A stretch of DNA of 64,000 nucleotides from NCBI RefSeq assembly GCF_000236785.1, contig NZ_AGUF01000087.1:62001-126000 (forward strand), in the 5' to 3' direction. Shown here piece after piece: positions 8,691 through 16,512 of the stretch. The notes below the pieces were generated by a model. That model was given only the letters and a program-made list of their open reading frames with translations. It ran no database searches and was not told the DNA's origin. Each line of letters opens with the position of its first letter. Within the stretch, counting starts at the first letter, position 1. Origin of the DNA: Achromobacter arsenitoxydans SY8 (lineage in GTDB: Bacteria > Pseudomonadota > Gammaproteobacteria > Burkholderiales > Burkholderiaceae_B). A program made the translations under genes and the position numbers.

Positions 8691-9491
8691 TCATCCTTGC
8701 GGCTTGCGCGCGGCGCGGCGCGCGATGAATTGGCCGACCGCCTCGGCGTGCGCCGGCGTCTTGTGCGCCAGCGCCTGGTAGGCCGCCGACAGTTCCAGCA
8801 GCGTATCCAGGCGCACATGCTGGCTTTCGCGCAGCAGGCGCTTGGTCAGGCGCACCGCGTCGGGCGAATTGGCCGCCATGCGGGCCGCCAGCGCCCGCGC
8901 CGTGGACAGCAGTTCTGCGGCCGGCACCACGCGCGACACCAGCCCCCAATCGGCAGCCGTGGCCGCGTCGATCGCGTCGCCGGTGAACGACATCTCGGCC
9001 GCCCGCGCCGACCCGATCAGTCGCGGCAGGAACCACGCGCCCCCGTCGCCGGGCACGATGCCCAGCTTGACGAAACTTTCGGCGAATGTGGCCTCCTGCG
9101 CCGCGATGCGCACATCGCACATGCACGCCAGGTCGCAACCCGCGCCGATGGCCGGGCCGTTCACCGCCGCGATGGTCGGCACTTCCAGCGCATGCAGCGC
9201 CAGGGGCAGGCGCTGGATGCCGTGCCGGTATTCCTGGCGCAACGCGGCGCTGCCTACGTCCGGGCCGATCTGGCGCTGCATGTCGTTCACGTTTCCGCCC
9301 GACGAGAACACGCTGCCAGCGGCGGTGATGATGAGCACGCGCACGGACGGGTCGCGTTCGATGCGCGCGAATTCGGCCAGCAGCTCATCCACCATCGCGC
9401 TGCCCGTAAGCGCGTTGCGGGTTGCCGGATCGTTCAAGGTCAGCGTTACGACGCCGTCGGCGCCCTGTTCGACCTGCACAAGCTCTGCCAT
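8691..9491 (-). CDS. enoyl-CoA hydratase/isomerase
   Basis: A 266-aa crotonase-family enzyme. The oxyanion-hole motifs FSSGGNVNDM and NGPAIGAGCDLACMCD are clear, and ATFAESFVKLGIVPGDGG carries the usual glutamate (FAES), so hydratase/isomerase activity is plausible. The start is MAELVQVEQ at 9491 with GGAGCAACCC upstream. It lies between the Bug receptor gene (29 bp) and the thiolase gene, in one probable transcript. Confidence 0.93.
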   Translation of the reverse strand: MAELVQVEQGADGVVTLTLNDPATRNALTGSAMVDELLAEFARIERDPSVRVLIITAAGSVFSSGGNVNDMQRQIGPDVGSAALRQEYRHGIQRLPLALHALEVPTIAAVNGPAIGAGCDLACMCDVRIAAQEATFAESFVKLGIVPGDGGAWFLPRLIGSARAAEMSFTGDAIDAATAADWGLVSRVVPAAELLSTARALAARMAANSPDAVRLTKRLLRESQHVRLDTLLELSAAYQALAHKTPAHAEAVGQFIARRAARKPQG

Positions 9492-9520
9492 GGGTTGCTC
9501 CTGTCTCGAATGGCGGGTTG

Positions 9521-10489
9521 TCATTGCTTCGGGATGCCGGCGCGCTGGGCCGCCTCGTCCCACTTGCGGATTTCCTGGCGCTGGAACTCGCCCAGTTCCT
9601 TCGGCCCCACCGGAAAGACCTCCCAGTTGGTGCGCGCCAGGAACTCGGCGGCGTCGGGCGTGCGATAAATGGCCAGCAAGGTGTCGGCCAGCGTGTCGAT
9701 GACAGCCGCGGGCGTGCGCGCCGGCGCAAAGGCCGCCGTCCAGTTCACCATGTAGTAGCCCGGAAACCCCGCTTCCTGCAAGGTAGGCGTATCGGGCGAA
9801 CTCTTCAGCCGGCTGTCGCCGGTGACGGCCAGCAGCCGCATGCGCCCGCTCTGCACGAACGGAATCACCGCGCCGTAATCCGCAAACACGAAGTCCACCT
9901 GCCCGCCGGCCAGGTCGGTGAGCGCCGGCGCCGCGCCGCGGTACGGCACGTGGTTCGCCTTGATGCCGCCCATGGACAGGAACAGTTCGGTCGCGATCTG
10001 GTACGACGCGCTGCCGCTGCCGTAATTGAGCTCGCCGGGGCGCTTGCGCGCGGCATCCACCAGGTCGGCCACCGTCTTGAACGGCGCATCGGACTTGACC
10101 GCCAGCGCCATCGCGCCATAGCCCAGCCGGGCCACGGGCGCAAAATCCTTGACCGGGTCATACGGCAGGTTCTTGTACATCGCGGCGTTGGTCGCGACGG
10201 GCGAATTGCTGGCGAGCAGCAGCGTGTAGCCGTCGGGCTGCGCCGCGGCCACGGCCTGGGCCGCGATGAAACTGTTGCCGCCCGGCCGGTTCTCCACCGT
10301 TACCGCCACGCCCAGCTTTTCCTCCATCTTTTTCGCCACATAGCGCGCATTGCTGTCGGTGCCGCTGCCCGGCGGGAACGACACGATCAGCCGGATCGGC
10401 TTGTCGGGGTACGCGGCCTGCGCGGCCGTCCCGGGCAGCGCGAGCCATGCGGCGCACGTCAGCGCCGCCAGGCGCATCATCTTTTTCAT
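9521..10489 (-). CDS. Bug family tripartite tricarboxylate transporter periplasmic receptor
   Basis: A 322-aa periplasmic receptor, second of its family here. The signal peptide is MKKMMRLAALTCAAWLALPG with cleavage near AQA-AYP. The diagnostic YPDKPIRLIVSFPPGSGTD and ENRPGGNSFIAAQAV follow. The ATG at 10489 has AAAGGAGACAGGC upstream, which decides the start. It leads the leftward receptor/hydratase/thiolase set and is divergent from the dehydrogenase pair. No membrane subunits are adjacent, so it must share a permease encoded elsewhere or act in sensing. Confidence 0.93.
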   Translation of the reverse strand: MKKMMRLAALTCAAWLALPGTAAQAAYPDKPIRLIVSFPPGSGTDSNARYVAKKMEEKLGVAVTVENRPGGNSFIAAQAVAAAQPDGYTLLLASNSPVATNAAMYKNLPYDPVKDFAPVARLGYGAMALAVKSDAPFKTVADLVDAARKRPGELNYGSGSASYQIATELFLSMGGIKANHVPYRGAAPALTDLAGGQVDFVFADYGAVIPFVQSGRMRLLAVTGDSRLKSSPDTPTLQEAGFPGYYMVNWTAAFAPARTPAAVIDTLADTLLAIYRTPDAAEFLARTNWEVFPVGPKELGEFQRQEIRKWDEAAQRAGIPKQ

Positions 10490-10598
10490 GCCTGTCTCCT
10501 TTGTTGTCGTCGCTCGGTCCGCGCTGGGCGAGGAACGGCGCTGCACGAAGCGTAGGCAGGGGCGGCAGGCGGCGTCTAATATTAATTTTTGCGCAGGT

Positions 10599-10615
10599 GA
10601 TACCGCTGCGGTATC
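10599..10615. promoter_or_regulatory. LysR-type operator, ATAC-N7-GTAT palindrome
   Basis: A perfect 17-bp inverted repeat, GATACCGC-T-GCGGTATC, contains ATAC-N7-GTAT, the recognition motif known for the CatM/BenM class of LysR regulators. It lies in the 276-bp gap between the Bug receptor operon and the dehydrogenase pair. The LysR gene at 13042 is the likely source of the binding protein (inference). Confidence 0.7.
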
Positions 10616-10650
10616 GCGTGCAATATCCCCCCCTTGGGCCAGCCTCACCG

Positions 10651-10665
10651 ATACGGAATACATAT
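10651..10665. promoter_or_regulatory. imperfect second LysR site (ATAC-N7-ATAT)
   Basis: It differs by one base from the ATAC-N7-GTAT motif and lies 51 bp from the perfect site, about five helical turns. It is nested in CCGATA...TATCGG (10648-10668). CatM/BenM-type promoters pair a strong recognition site with a weaker activation site in this way. Confidence 0.45.
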
Positions 10666-10765
10666 CGGAAATCCAAAAAATAATATTGGACAGCTTTCAG
10701 CGCGTTCCCGGATAGTGGCCCTCGGCGCCAGTGTCGCGGCGCCGTTGCCCGCACCGGAGCGCCCG

Positions 10766-11914
10766 ATGATAGATACGCTTGAACTGACCGCCATTCCTCC
10801 CGAGGACGAAGCCCTGCGCGCCGAGGTGCGCGCCTTCCTGGCGGACGCGCTGGATGGCCTGGAACCCGACGAGCGCGCCCGCTCCTGGATGGGATTCGAC
10901 GCGGGCTTCAGCCGCCAGCTGGCCGAGCGCGGCTGGCTGGGGCTGACGCTGCCGCGCGAATACGGCGGCGCGGCGCGCGGCCACTTCGCGCGCTTCGTAT
11001 TGTCCGAAGAGCTGCTGGGCGCGGGCGCCCCCGTGTCCGCGCACTGGATCGCGGACCGCCAGAGCGCCCCGCTGATCCTCAAGTACGGCACGCCCGCTCA
11101 GAAAGACTTCTACCTGCCGCGCATCTGCCGCGCGCAGGCCTTTTTCTGCATCGGCATGAGCGAACCCGGCTCCGGTTCGGACCTGGCCAGCATCCGCACG
11201 CGCGCCGAGCCCGCGGCAAACGGCTGGCGGCTGAACGGCAGCAAGATATGGACCACCAATGCGCACCGTTCGCACTACATGATTGCGCTGGTGCGCACGT
11301 CGGGCACGGCGCAGGACCGCCACCAGGGCCTGTCGCAGGTCATCGTGGACCTGTCGCTGCCGGGCGTGTCGGTGCGTCCCATCGAAGACCTGGCGGGCGA
11401 CGCGCATTTCTCCGAGGTCTTCTTCGACAACGTCGAGCTTTCCGCCGACGCGCTGATCGGCGAGGAAGGCGCCGGCTGGGCGCAGGTGAACGCCGAACTG
11501 GCCTTCGAGCGCAGCGGGCCCGAGCGCCTGTATTCCAGCATCGCGCTGCTGGAATGCTGGCTGGCGCATTGCCGCGCCGCAGGCGACGACCCCGCCAGCC
11601 GCGCCGCGCTGGGCAGCATCCTGTCCCAGATGGCGGTACTGCGCGCCATGTCCCTGTCGGTGGCGGGCAAGCTCGCAGCGGGGCAAAGCCCCGCCATCGA
11701 GGCCTCGCTGGTGAAGGACCTGGGCACTGAACTGGAACAGGCCATTCCGCGCCTGATCGGCGATGCCCTGGGCCGGCGTCCGGACCAGCCCCCGCCCCTG
11801 CCGCTGCTGCGCACGCTGGCGTATCTGGAACAGGTCGCCCCCACGTATTCGTTGCGCGGCGGCACCCGGGAAATCCTGCGCGGCATCCTCGCCCGCGGCC
11901 TTGGCCTTCGATAA
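10766..11914 (+). CDS. acyl-CoA dehydrogenase (large partner of a pair)
   Basis: A 382-aa flavoprotein dehydrogenase. Signatures are GLTLPREYGGAARGHFARFV, IGMSEPGSGSDLASIRTRA, NGSKIWTTNAHRSHYMI and, at the C-terminus, YSLRGGTREILRGILARGL, the helix that completes FAD binding. The ATG at 10766 is taken from alignment with the family N-terminus (DEALRAEVRAFL); only a weak ribosome site (CCGGAGCG) precedes it. It is first gene of the rightward unit facing the LysR palindrome and is followed after 10 bp by a shorter dehydrogenase gene. The two probably form a heteromeric enzyme. Confidence 0.92.
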   Translation: MIDTLELTAIPPEDEALRAEVRAFLADALDGLEPDERARSWMGFDAGFSRQLAERGWLGLTLPREYGGAARGHFARFVLSEELLGAGAPVSAHWIADRQSAPLILKYGTPAQKDFYLPRICRAQAFFCIGMSEPGSGSDLASIRTRAEPAANGWRLNGSKIWTTNAHRSHYMIALVRTSGTAQDRHQGLSQVIVDLSLPGVSVRPIEDLAGDAHFSEVFFDNVELSADALIGEEGAGWAQVNAELAFERSGPERLYSSIALLECWLAHCRAAGDDPASRAALGSILSQMAVLRAMSLSVAGKLAAGQSPAIEASLVKDLGTELEQAIPRLIGDALGRRPDQPPPLPLLRTLAYLEQVAPTYSLRGGTREILRGILARGLGLR

Positions 11915-11924
11915 GGACGACATC

Positions 11925-12929
11925 ATGGACAACCTCTTTGGCGACGCCGCCGAACGGCTCTTTGCGCAGACCTGCACGCCGGACGTGATCCGCCGGGCCG
12001 AACAGGGCCAGCCGCCCGACAGCGCGTGGCAGGCCTGCGAGGAAGCGGGCTTTGCCGACGCGCTCGTGCTGGAAGAACACGGCGGCGCCGGGCTGAGCCT
12101 GGCCGACGCGCTGCCCGTCGTGCTGGCCGCCGGCCGCCATCTGTGCCCCCATCCCATCGCCCATACGCTGCTGGCGCGCGGCTGGCTGAGCCGGACGGGC
12201 CGGCAGCCGCCCGCCGGTTCCATCGCGCTGGCGCCGCAGGGGCTCGCCATTGATGGCGAGCGCATCGCGGGCGTGAGCGTGCCGTGGGCGCGCACGGCCG
12301 GCCATGTGCTCGCCGGCATCGGCGGCCAGGCCTGGCTGCTGCCCATGCGCACGGCCTGCATCCGGCCCAATGGCGTGCACGGCAGCCTGGATGCGGAAGT
12401 TTCCTGGGCGCTGGACGACGCCCGCCGCATCGACGCCCCCGCGGCCCTGGACGCGCTGGCGGCCGCCGCCTACGCCGCGCTGATCGCCGGCGCCATGGAC
12501 CGCGTGCTGGCGATGACGCTGGACTACGCCAACCAGCGCGCGCAGTTCGGCAAGCCCATCGGCCGCTTCCAGGCGGTGCAGCAGCAAATCAGCGTCATGG
12601 CCGAACACGTATGGGCCGTCCGCATGGCGGCGCAACTGGCCTTCCAGGGCGACGGCGGACTGCCCCGCCCCCTGCTGGCGGCGCTGGGCAAGGCGCGCGC
12701 CAGCCAGGCCGCGCCCGTCGTGGCCGACATTGCGCACGCCGTGCATGGCGCCATTGGCGTCACCGAAGAATTCGACCTGCAGCTCTACACCCGGCGCCTG
12801 CGCGAATGGCGGCTGGCGGGCGGCTCGGAATCGCACTGGCACGAACGCATCGGCGGCGACGCGATCGCGGGCGGCGCCGATGCGCTGTCGTACCTGCGCA
12901 CGGCGCTCTACGGCAAGGAAGCGGCATGA
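11925..12929 (+). CDS. acyl-CoA dehydrogenase family protein (small partner of a pair)
   Basis: A 334-aa protein, shorter than classical acyl-CoA dehydrogenases. The C-terminal domain is the best conserved part (YANQRAQFGKPIGRFQAVQQ, DIAHAVHGAIGVTEEFDLQL), while the N-terminal and middle parts are reduced. It starts at the ATG at 11925, preceded by AAGGACGACATC. Adjacent genes of this size ratio encode alpha2-beta2 dehydrogenases in steroid side-chain degradation, and the same arrangement is inferred here. The substrate is unknown. Confidence 0.9.
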   Translation: MDNLFGDAAERLFAQTCTPDVIRRAEQGQPPDSAWQACEEAGFADALVLEEHGGAGLSLADALPVVLAAGRHLCPHPIAHTLLARGWLSRTGRQPPAGSIALAPQGLAIDGERIAGVSVPWARTAGHVLAGIGGQAWLLPMRTACIRPNGVHGSLDAEVSWALDDARRIDAPAALDALAAAAYAALIAGAMDRVLAMTLDYANQRAQFGKPIGRFQAVQQQISVMAEHVWAVRMAAQLAFQGDGGLPRPLLAALGKARASQAAPVVADIAHAVHGAIGVTEEFDLQLYTRRLREWRLAGGSESHWHERIGGDAIAGGADALSYLRTALYGKEAA

Positions 12930-13041
12930 ATGTGGCGCTGGCCGGGCCGCGCGCCGAAGACGCAATCGCCTGACCCGAGCGCCGCCCCAGCCGGCGCCGC
13001 GCACCGTATCATGCGGCGTCTTCCACGCCAGGATTGTCGCC

Positions 13042-13947
13042 ATGGATTTCCGTCACCTGCAGCAGTTCCTTGTCCTTGCGGAAACGCTGAACTTCCATCG
13101 CGCCGCGGAGAAACTGCACATGTCGCAGCCGCCGCTGTCGGTGTCGATACGCAAGCTGGAAGAGCTTGTGGGCGTGCCGCTGTTCCTGCGCGGACGCCAG
13201 GGCGTGAAACTGACGGAAGCCGGCCTGGCGGCGCTGGACGAGGCGCGCCGCGCCCTGTTCCATGCCGAACAGTTCCGCCTGGCCGCGCGCGCGGGCGCCG
13301 CGGGCGAAGGCGGGACGGTGCGCATCGGCTTCGTGGGTTCGGCCACGCATGGCGTGCTGCCGCGCATCCTGCCGCTGTTCCGCCAGCGCTATCCAGGCGT
13401 CACGGTGGTGCTGCGCGAAGCCACGTCGATCCGCATCATGCAGGAACTGGAAGAGGACACGCTTGAAGTCGGCATCGTGCGCGTGCCGGTGGCCATGGGA
13501 TCGAACGTGCGCCTGGCGCCGCTGACTACCGAGGACTTCGCGCTGGCGGTGCCCAAGGCGCACCCGCTGGCGCGGCGCGGCCGGATCCGGCTGGCCGACC
13601 TGGCGCAGGAGCCCTTCATCATGTACACCGCCACCGAGGCCGCGGGCCTGCGCATGGCCGCGATCAACGCCTGCCAACTGCGCGGCTTTACGCCGCGCAT
13701 CACGCAGGAGGCCGTGCAGGTGCAGACCCTGCTAAGCCTGGTCGAAAGCGGCTTGGGCGTGGCCCTGGTGCCGGCGGGCGGGCGGCGCCATCCTGGCACC
13801 AGCGTCGTCTACAAGGCGCTGGCCGATTTTCCCGCCGGCGCCTCCATCGGCATTTCGCTCGCGTGGAACCCCGCCACCGAACGCAGCGCTGCGCGCAACC
13901 TGCGCGAAATGGCAGTCCAGGCCTTTCGCGACAAAAACACGAAATAA
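13042..13947 (+). CDS. LysR family transcriptional regulator
   Basis: A 301-aa regulator: N-terminal helix-turn-helix in FHRAAEKLHMSQPPLSVSIRKLEE (about residues 17-40), then a periplasmic-binding-protein-like effector domain. It starts at MDFRHLQQFL. It lies 112 bp after the dehydrogenase pair in the same direction and is the likely binder of the ATAC-N7-GTAT sites at 10.6 kb. Its effector is presumably an intermediate of the module B pathway. Confidence 0.92.
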   Translation: MDFRHLQQFLVLAETLNFHRAAEKLHMSQPPLSVSIRKLEELVGVPLFLRGRQGVKLTEAGLAALDEARRALFHAEQFRLAARAGAAGEGGTVRIGFVGSATHGVLPRILPLFRQRYPGVTVVLREATSIRIMQELEEDTLEVGIVRVPVAMGSNVRLAPLTTEDFALAVPKAHPLARRGRIRLADLAQEPFIMYTATEAAGLRMAAINACQLRGFTPRITQEAVQVQTLLSLVESGLGVALVPAGGRRHPGTSVVYKALADFPAGASIGISLAWNPATERSAARNLREMAVQAFRDKNTK

Positions 13948-13950
13948 GCC

Positions 13951-13980
13951 TCCCCGCTTGCGGCAATGCCGCAGGCAGGC
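13951..13980 (+). terminator. hairpin after the LysR gene
   Basis: TGCGGC-AAT-GCCGCA (13959-13973), just after the LysR stop, could end the transcript. No T run follows, so the call is weak. Confidence 0.35.
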
Positions 13981-14075
13981 TTAGGATGGAGCATGGTCAC
14001 GCCGCGGCACCCTCTGGACGCCCGGTGCGCCGCGGGGCCGATGTTCGAACCTCACCAGCGATTCGGGAGCACATC

Positions 14076-14516
14076 GTGAAGACAGTTGCTGAGCTTCTCA
14101 GGGAAAAGGCCAATCATGCCGTCGTAACGGTTTCGCCGGACTCGTCGGTGTTCGAGGCGGTCAAGACGATGGCCGAACGCAGCATCGGGGCCGTGGTGGT
14201 GGTGGAAGGCGACGTGGTGCTGGGCATGCTGACCGAACGCGACTACGCGCGCAAGATCGTGCTGCAGGACCGCTCATCGCGCACGACCAAAGTCCGCGAA
14301 ATCATGACGGAGTCCGTCTACTACGTGGGCCCCGCCGACACCCGCGAGCACTGTATGGCCATGATGACCGAACGGCATTTCCGCCACCTGCCGGTCATCG
14401 ACAACGACAAGCTCGTCGGCCTGCTGTCCATCGGCGACCTGGTCAAGGACGTAATGAGCGAACAGAAATTCATCATCCACGAACTCGAACGCTATATCAC
14501 CGGCGAACGCGGCTAA
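14076..14516 (+). CDS. CBS-domain protein
   Basis: A 146-aa protein made almost entirely of two CBS motifs (about residues 5-62 and 70-130; VVVVEGDVVLGMLTERDYARK and HLPVIDNDKLVGLLSIGDLVK). Such stand-alone Bateman modules bind adenine nucleotides or NAD and act as energy sensors. The start is GTG at 14076, with GGGAG seven bases upstream and no competing in-frame ATG. It is a single-gene unit that ends in a strong hairpin. No partner protein is encoded next to it. Confidence 0.88.
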   Translation: MKTVAELLREKANHAVVTVSPDSSVFEAVKTMAERSIGAVVVVEGDVVLGMLTERDYARKIVLQDRSSRTTKVREIMTESVYYVGPADTREHCMAMMTERHFRHLPVIDNDKLVGLLSIGDLVKDVMSEQKFIIHELERYITGERG

Positions 14517-14520
14517 CGCC

Positions 14521-14555
14521 GCGCCGCCGCATGTCTGCGGGATCCGCGGCGGCGC
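14521..14555. terminator. strong bidirectional hairpin terminator
   Basis: A perfect 10-bp stem, GCGCCGCCGC (14521-14530) with GCGGCGGCGC (14546-14555), fills the gap between two convergent genes. The right arm touches the stop codon of the TauE-like gene. Confidence 0.65.
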
Positions 14556-15320
14556 TCAGCCCGCCGCGAGCATCCGCGACGCCGGCACGATCAGTCCCAG
14601 ACCGGCGGCCAGCAGCAGCACGAACACCATGCGCTTGACCGTCTTCATCGAATTTTCCGTGCTGTAGCGGCGCGCCATCCAGGTCACCCCGATCACGACC
14701 GGCAGCGCCTGCAAGCTCAGCCAGAACGAAGACGCCATGAAGGCGCCCTGCCCGGTCACGAGCGCCAGGCGCACGGTCGCATTGAGCGAGAACAGGATCA
14801 GCAGACTGTTGCGGATCGTCGCCAGCGGCAGGGGCTGGCGGTACAGGTGATAGACCATGGGCGGACCCGCGCTGGAAAACAAGCCGCCCAGCACGCCGGA
14901 CACCCCGCCGAAAAACATGCACGACGCGCGCGAGGACAACTGCGCCAGCGGCTGGGACCGCGCCACCAGCAGGATGGCGCAGGCCAGGATGGTGATGCCC
15001 AGCAGCAACTGCAGCAGCACGGCCATGGATCCGCTGATCCACGTCAGCGCCGCCACGCCCACCGCGACACCGGCAAGGCTGCTGATTGCGGCGGGCGTCA
15101 GCAGCGACCAGTTCACCTGCGGCTTGGCGCGCGCCAGGGTGACGGCGGCGTTCACCAGGGACAGGACGCTGACCACATTGGCCACTTCGGACACCGACGC
15201 CAGCTGGAACACGCCCGACAGACCCAGCAGCACCAGGCCGAACGCAAACCCCGTCATCGTCTGGGCATACGTGGCGAGCGCCACGCAGGCAAGGAACAGC
15301 AGATGTTGATAAATGCTCAT
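14556..15320 (-). CDS. TauE/SafE family inner-membrane permease
   Basis: A 254-aa integral membrane protein with about seven to eight hydrophobic segments, the TauE/SafE (DUF81) pattern. The family duplication is visible: N-terminal QTMTGFAFGLVLLGL and a second half starting FFGGVSGVLGGLFSSAGPP. Family members move sulfite, sulfoacetate or other small organic anions out of the cell; the substrate here is unknown. The start at 15320 (MSIYQHLLFL) begins directly with a membrane helix, but the ribosome site is weak. Confidence 0.9.
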   Translation of the reverse strand: MSIYQHLLFLACVALATYAQTMTGFAFGLVLLGLSGVFQLASVSEVANVVSVLSLVNAAVTLARAKPQVNWSLLTPAAISSLAGVAVGVAALTWISGSMAVLLQLLLGITILACAILLVARSQPLAQLSSRASCMFFGGVSGVLGGLFSSAGPPMVYHLYRQPLPLATIRNSLLILFSLNATVRLALVTGQGAFMASSFWLSLQALPVVIGVTWMARRYSTENSMKTVKRMVFVLLLAAGLGLIVPASRMLAAG

Positions 15321-15636
15321 GCGCAGGGAAGAGCCAGACCAGCCTCGGCTCAGCCCCGGCTGCGCGGCCACGCGCAGAGAGCGGATCGACGGGAAACGGC
15401 GTGCTAACGGATTAACGGGTTAACGGTTTTGTGCCGGGGATGATAGCACCGGCCGATCACGCCCCGAATCTTCCCGCCGACGGGGTTCGCGCAAACATCT
15501 GGTCACAAACTGATGCGGTATGCACCACGCCGCCTGCGGCCTGCCGCTATCCTTGCCGCCCTGCAAGCCCCGACACGCCTGCCCGGCCGCCCCATCCCGG
15601 AGCGCCTTCACGGGCCGGCACGCGCGCACTGCCAGA
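15321..15636. other. 316-bp divergent intergenic region
   Basis: This holds the promoters for the TauE-like gene (leftward) and the zinc-ribbon unit (rightward). The only structure I can point to is the TAACGG tandem repeat at 15405-15428. No convincing small gene or RNA is seen in the rest. Confidence 0.5.
15405..15428. repeat. three 8-bp tandem repeats, TAACGGnT
   Basis: TAACGGAT, TAACGGGT and TAACGGTT follow one another without gap. They lie about 85 bp upstream of the TauE-like start, where a promoter would be. Iterated short motifs in a promoter suggest a regulator binding site, but no regulator can be named. Confidence 0.55.
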
Positions 15637-16512
15637 ATGACCCCCAAACAAACCACAATCAATACGGTGACCCTGACCTGCTCCACCTGCGGCAGCGCCC
15701 AGTTCACCAAGCTCGACACCAACGAGTACCGATGCAGTCATTGCCATGCGGTCACGCTGGTCGAGGACAACGTCGCCCAGCGGCTCGAAAAGATCCTGCG
15801 CAACATACAGAAGCCGCAGGCGCCCCAGATCAAGACGTCGGCCATCGCGGCGATCGCGCTGGCGGTCCTGGCCGCCGTCGTCATCCCCCTTGCCGTATCG
15901 AACCTGAATTCCCGGCCGGCGGCGCCAAGCCGCCCCGTGGAGCCGCCCATCGACGCGGCGCTGGTCAAGCTGACGGACGTGCAGGAAATCAAAACGCGCG
16001 GCCGCACGCAGCTAGTCATGCTCGTACGCAACGAAACCGGCAGGAAAATCGACGTGCCCCGCGTCACGGCGTCGTTCTTCCAGGGCGAACTGTCGCTTGC
16101 GTCCACGTCCGGCTCCGCCCCGGCCCGCACGCTGCAGCCCGGCGAATACACCCCCATGACGATCTCGGCGCCGGACAAGGGTTTCTCCCGCTACGACCTG
16201 CAGGTCGGCACACCCTCCCCGGCCCGCGGCAAGAACAATGACGTCGCCGCCAGCAAGGTGCAGCTCGTCCGCAACGACGGCACCTACCGCCTGGTCGGCC
16301 TGATCAGCAACCAGGGAACCAGCCCCGCCGGCAGCACGCAGATCACCGTAATGCTCTACGGCGCGGACGGCAGGCTGATCGGCTTCGGCAACGGCTACGC
16401 CACGGCCAGCCCGCTGGCCCCGGGCGCGCTGACGTCCTTCGATGTGCGCAGCGAGATGCTGCGCGACGGCGAGGTCGCCTCCTACGACTACATGGTGCAA
16501 AGTGAAAGCTGA
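15637..16512 (+). CDS. zinc-ribbon membrane protein of unknown function
   Basis: A 291-aa protein. N-terminal CxxC-x14-CxxC zinc ribbon (C15, C18, C33, C36), one transmembrane helix at about residues 68-88, then an extracytoplasmic region with two beta-rich repeats (around residues 115-190 and 205-285) that look like FxLYD/Ig-like modules: conserved hydrophobic strands followed by L-x-P-G-E/A (LQPGEY, LAPGAL). The ribbon would be cytoplasmic. The start MTPKQTTINTV is chosen because the upstream extension is low-complexity and has no counterpart. It overlaps the next gene by 11 bp, so the two products probably act together. Function unknown. Confidence 0.8.
   Translation: MTPKQTTINTVTLTCSTCGSAQFTKLDTNEYRCSHCHAVTLVEDNVAQRLEKILRNIQKPQAPQIKTSAIAAIALAVLAAVVIPLAVSNLNSRPAAPSRPVEPPIDAALVKLTDVQEIKTRGRTQLVMLVRNETGRKIDVPRVTASFFQGELSLASTSGSAPARTLQPGEYTPMTISAPDKGFSRYDLQVGTPSPARGKNNDVAASKVQLVRNDGTYRLVGLISNQGTSPAGSTQITVMLYGADGRLIGFGNGYATASPLAPGALTSFDVRSEMLRDGEVASYDYMVQSES

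Noticed and set aside
12926-12973. 15-codon reading frame starting at the stop of the second dehydrogenase gene
   Set aside because: Too short, no ribosome site of its own, and no conserved motif; a chance ATGA.
14002-14036. Imperfect GC-rich hairpin upstream of the CBS gene considered as a riboswitch
   Set aside because: The arms differ by a two-base insertion, no known aptamer core is visible, and GC-rich hairpins of this quality arise by chance at this composition.
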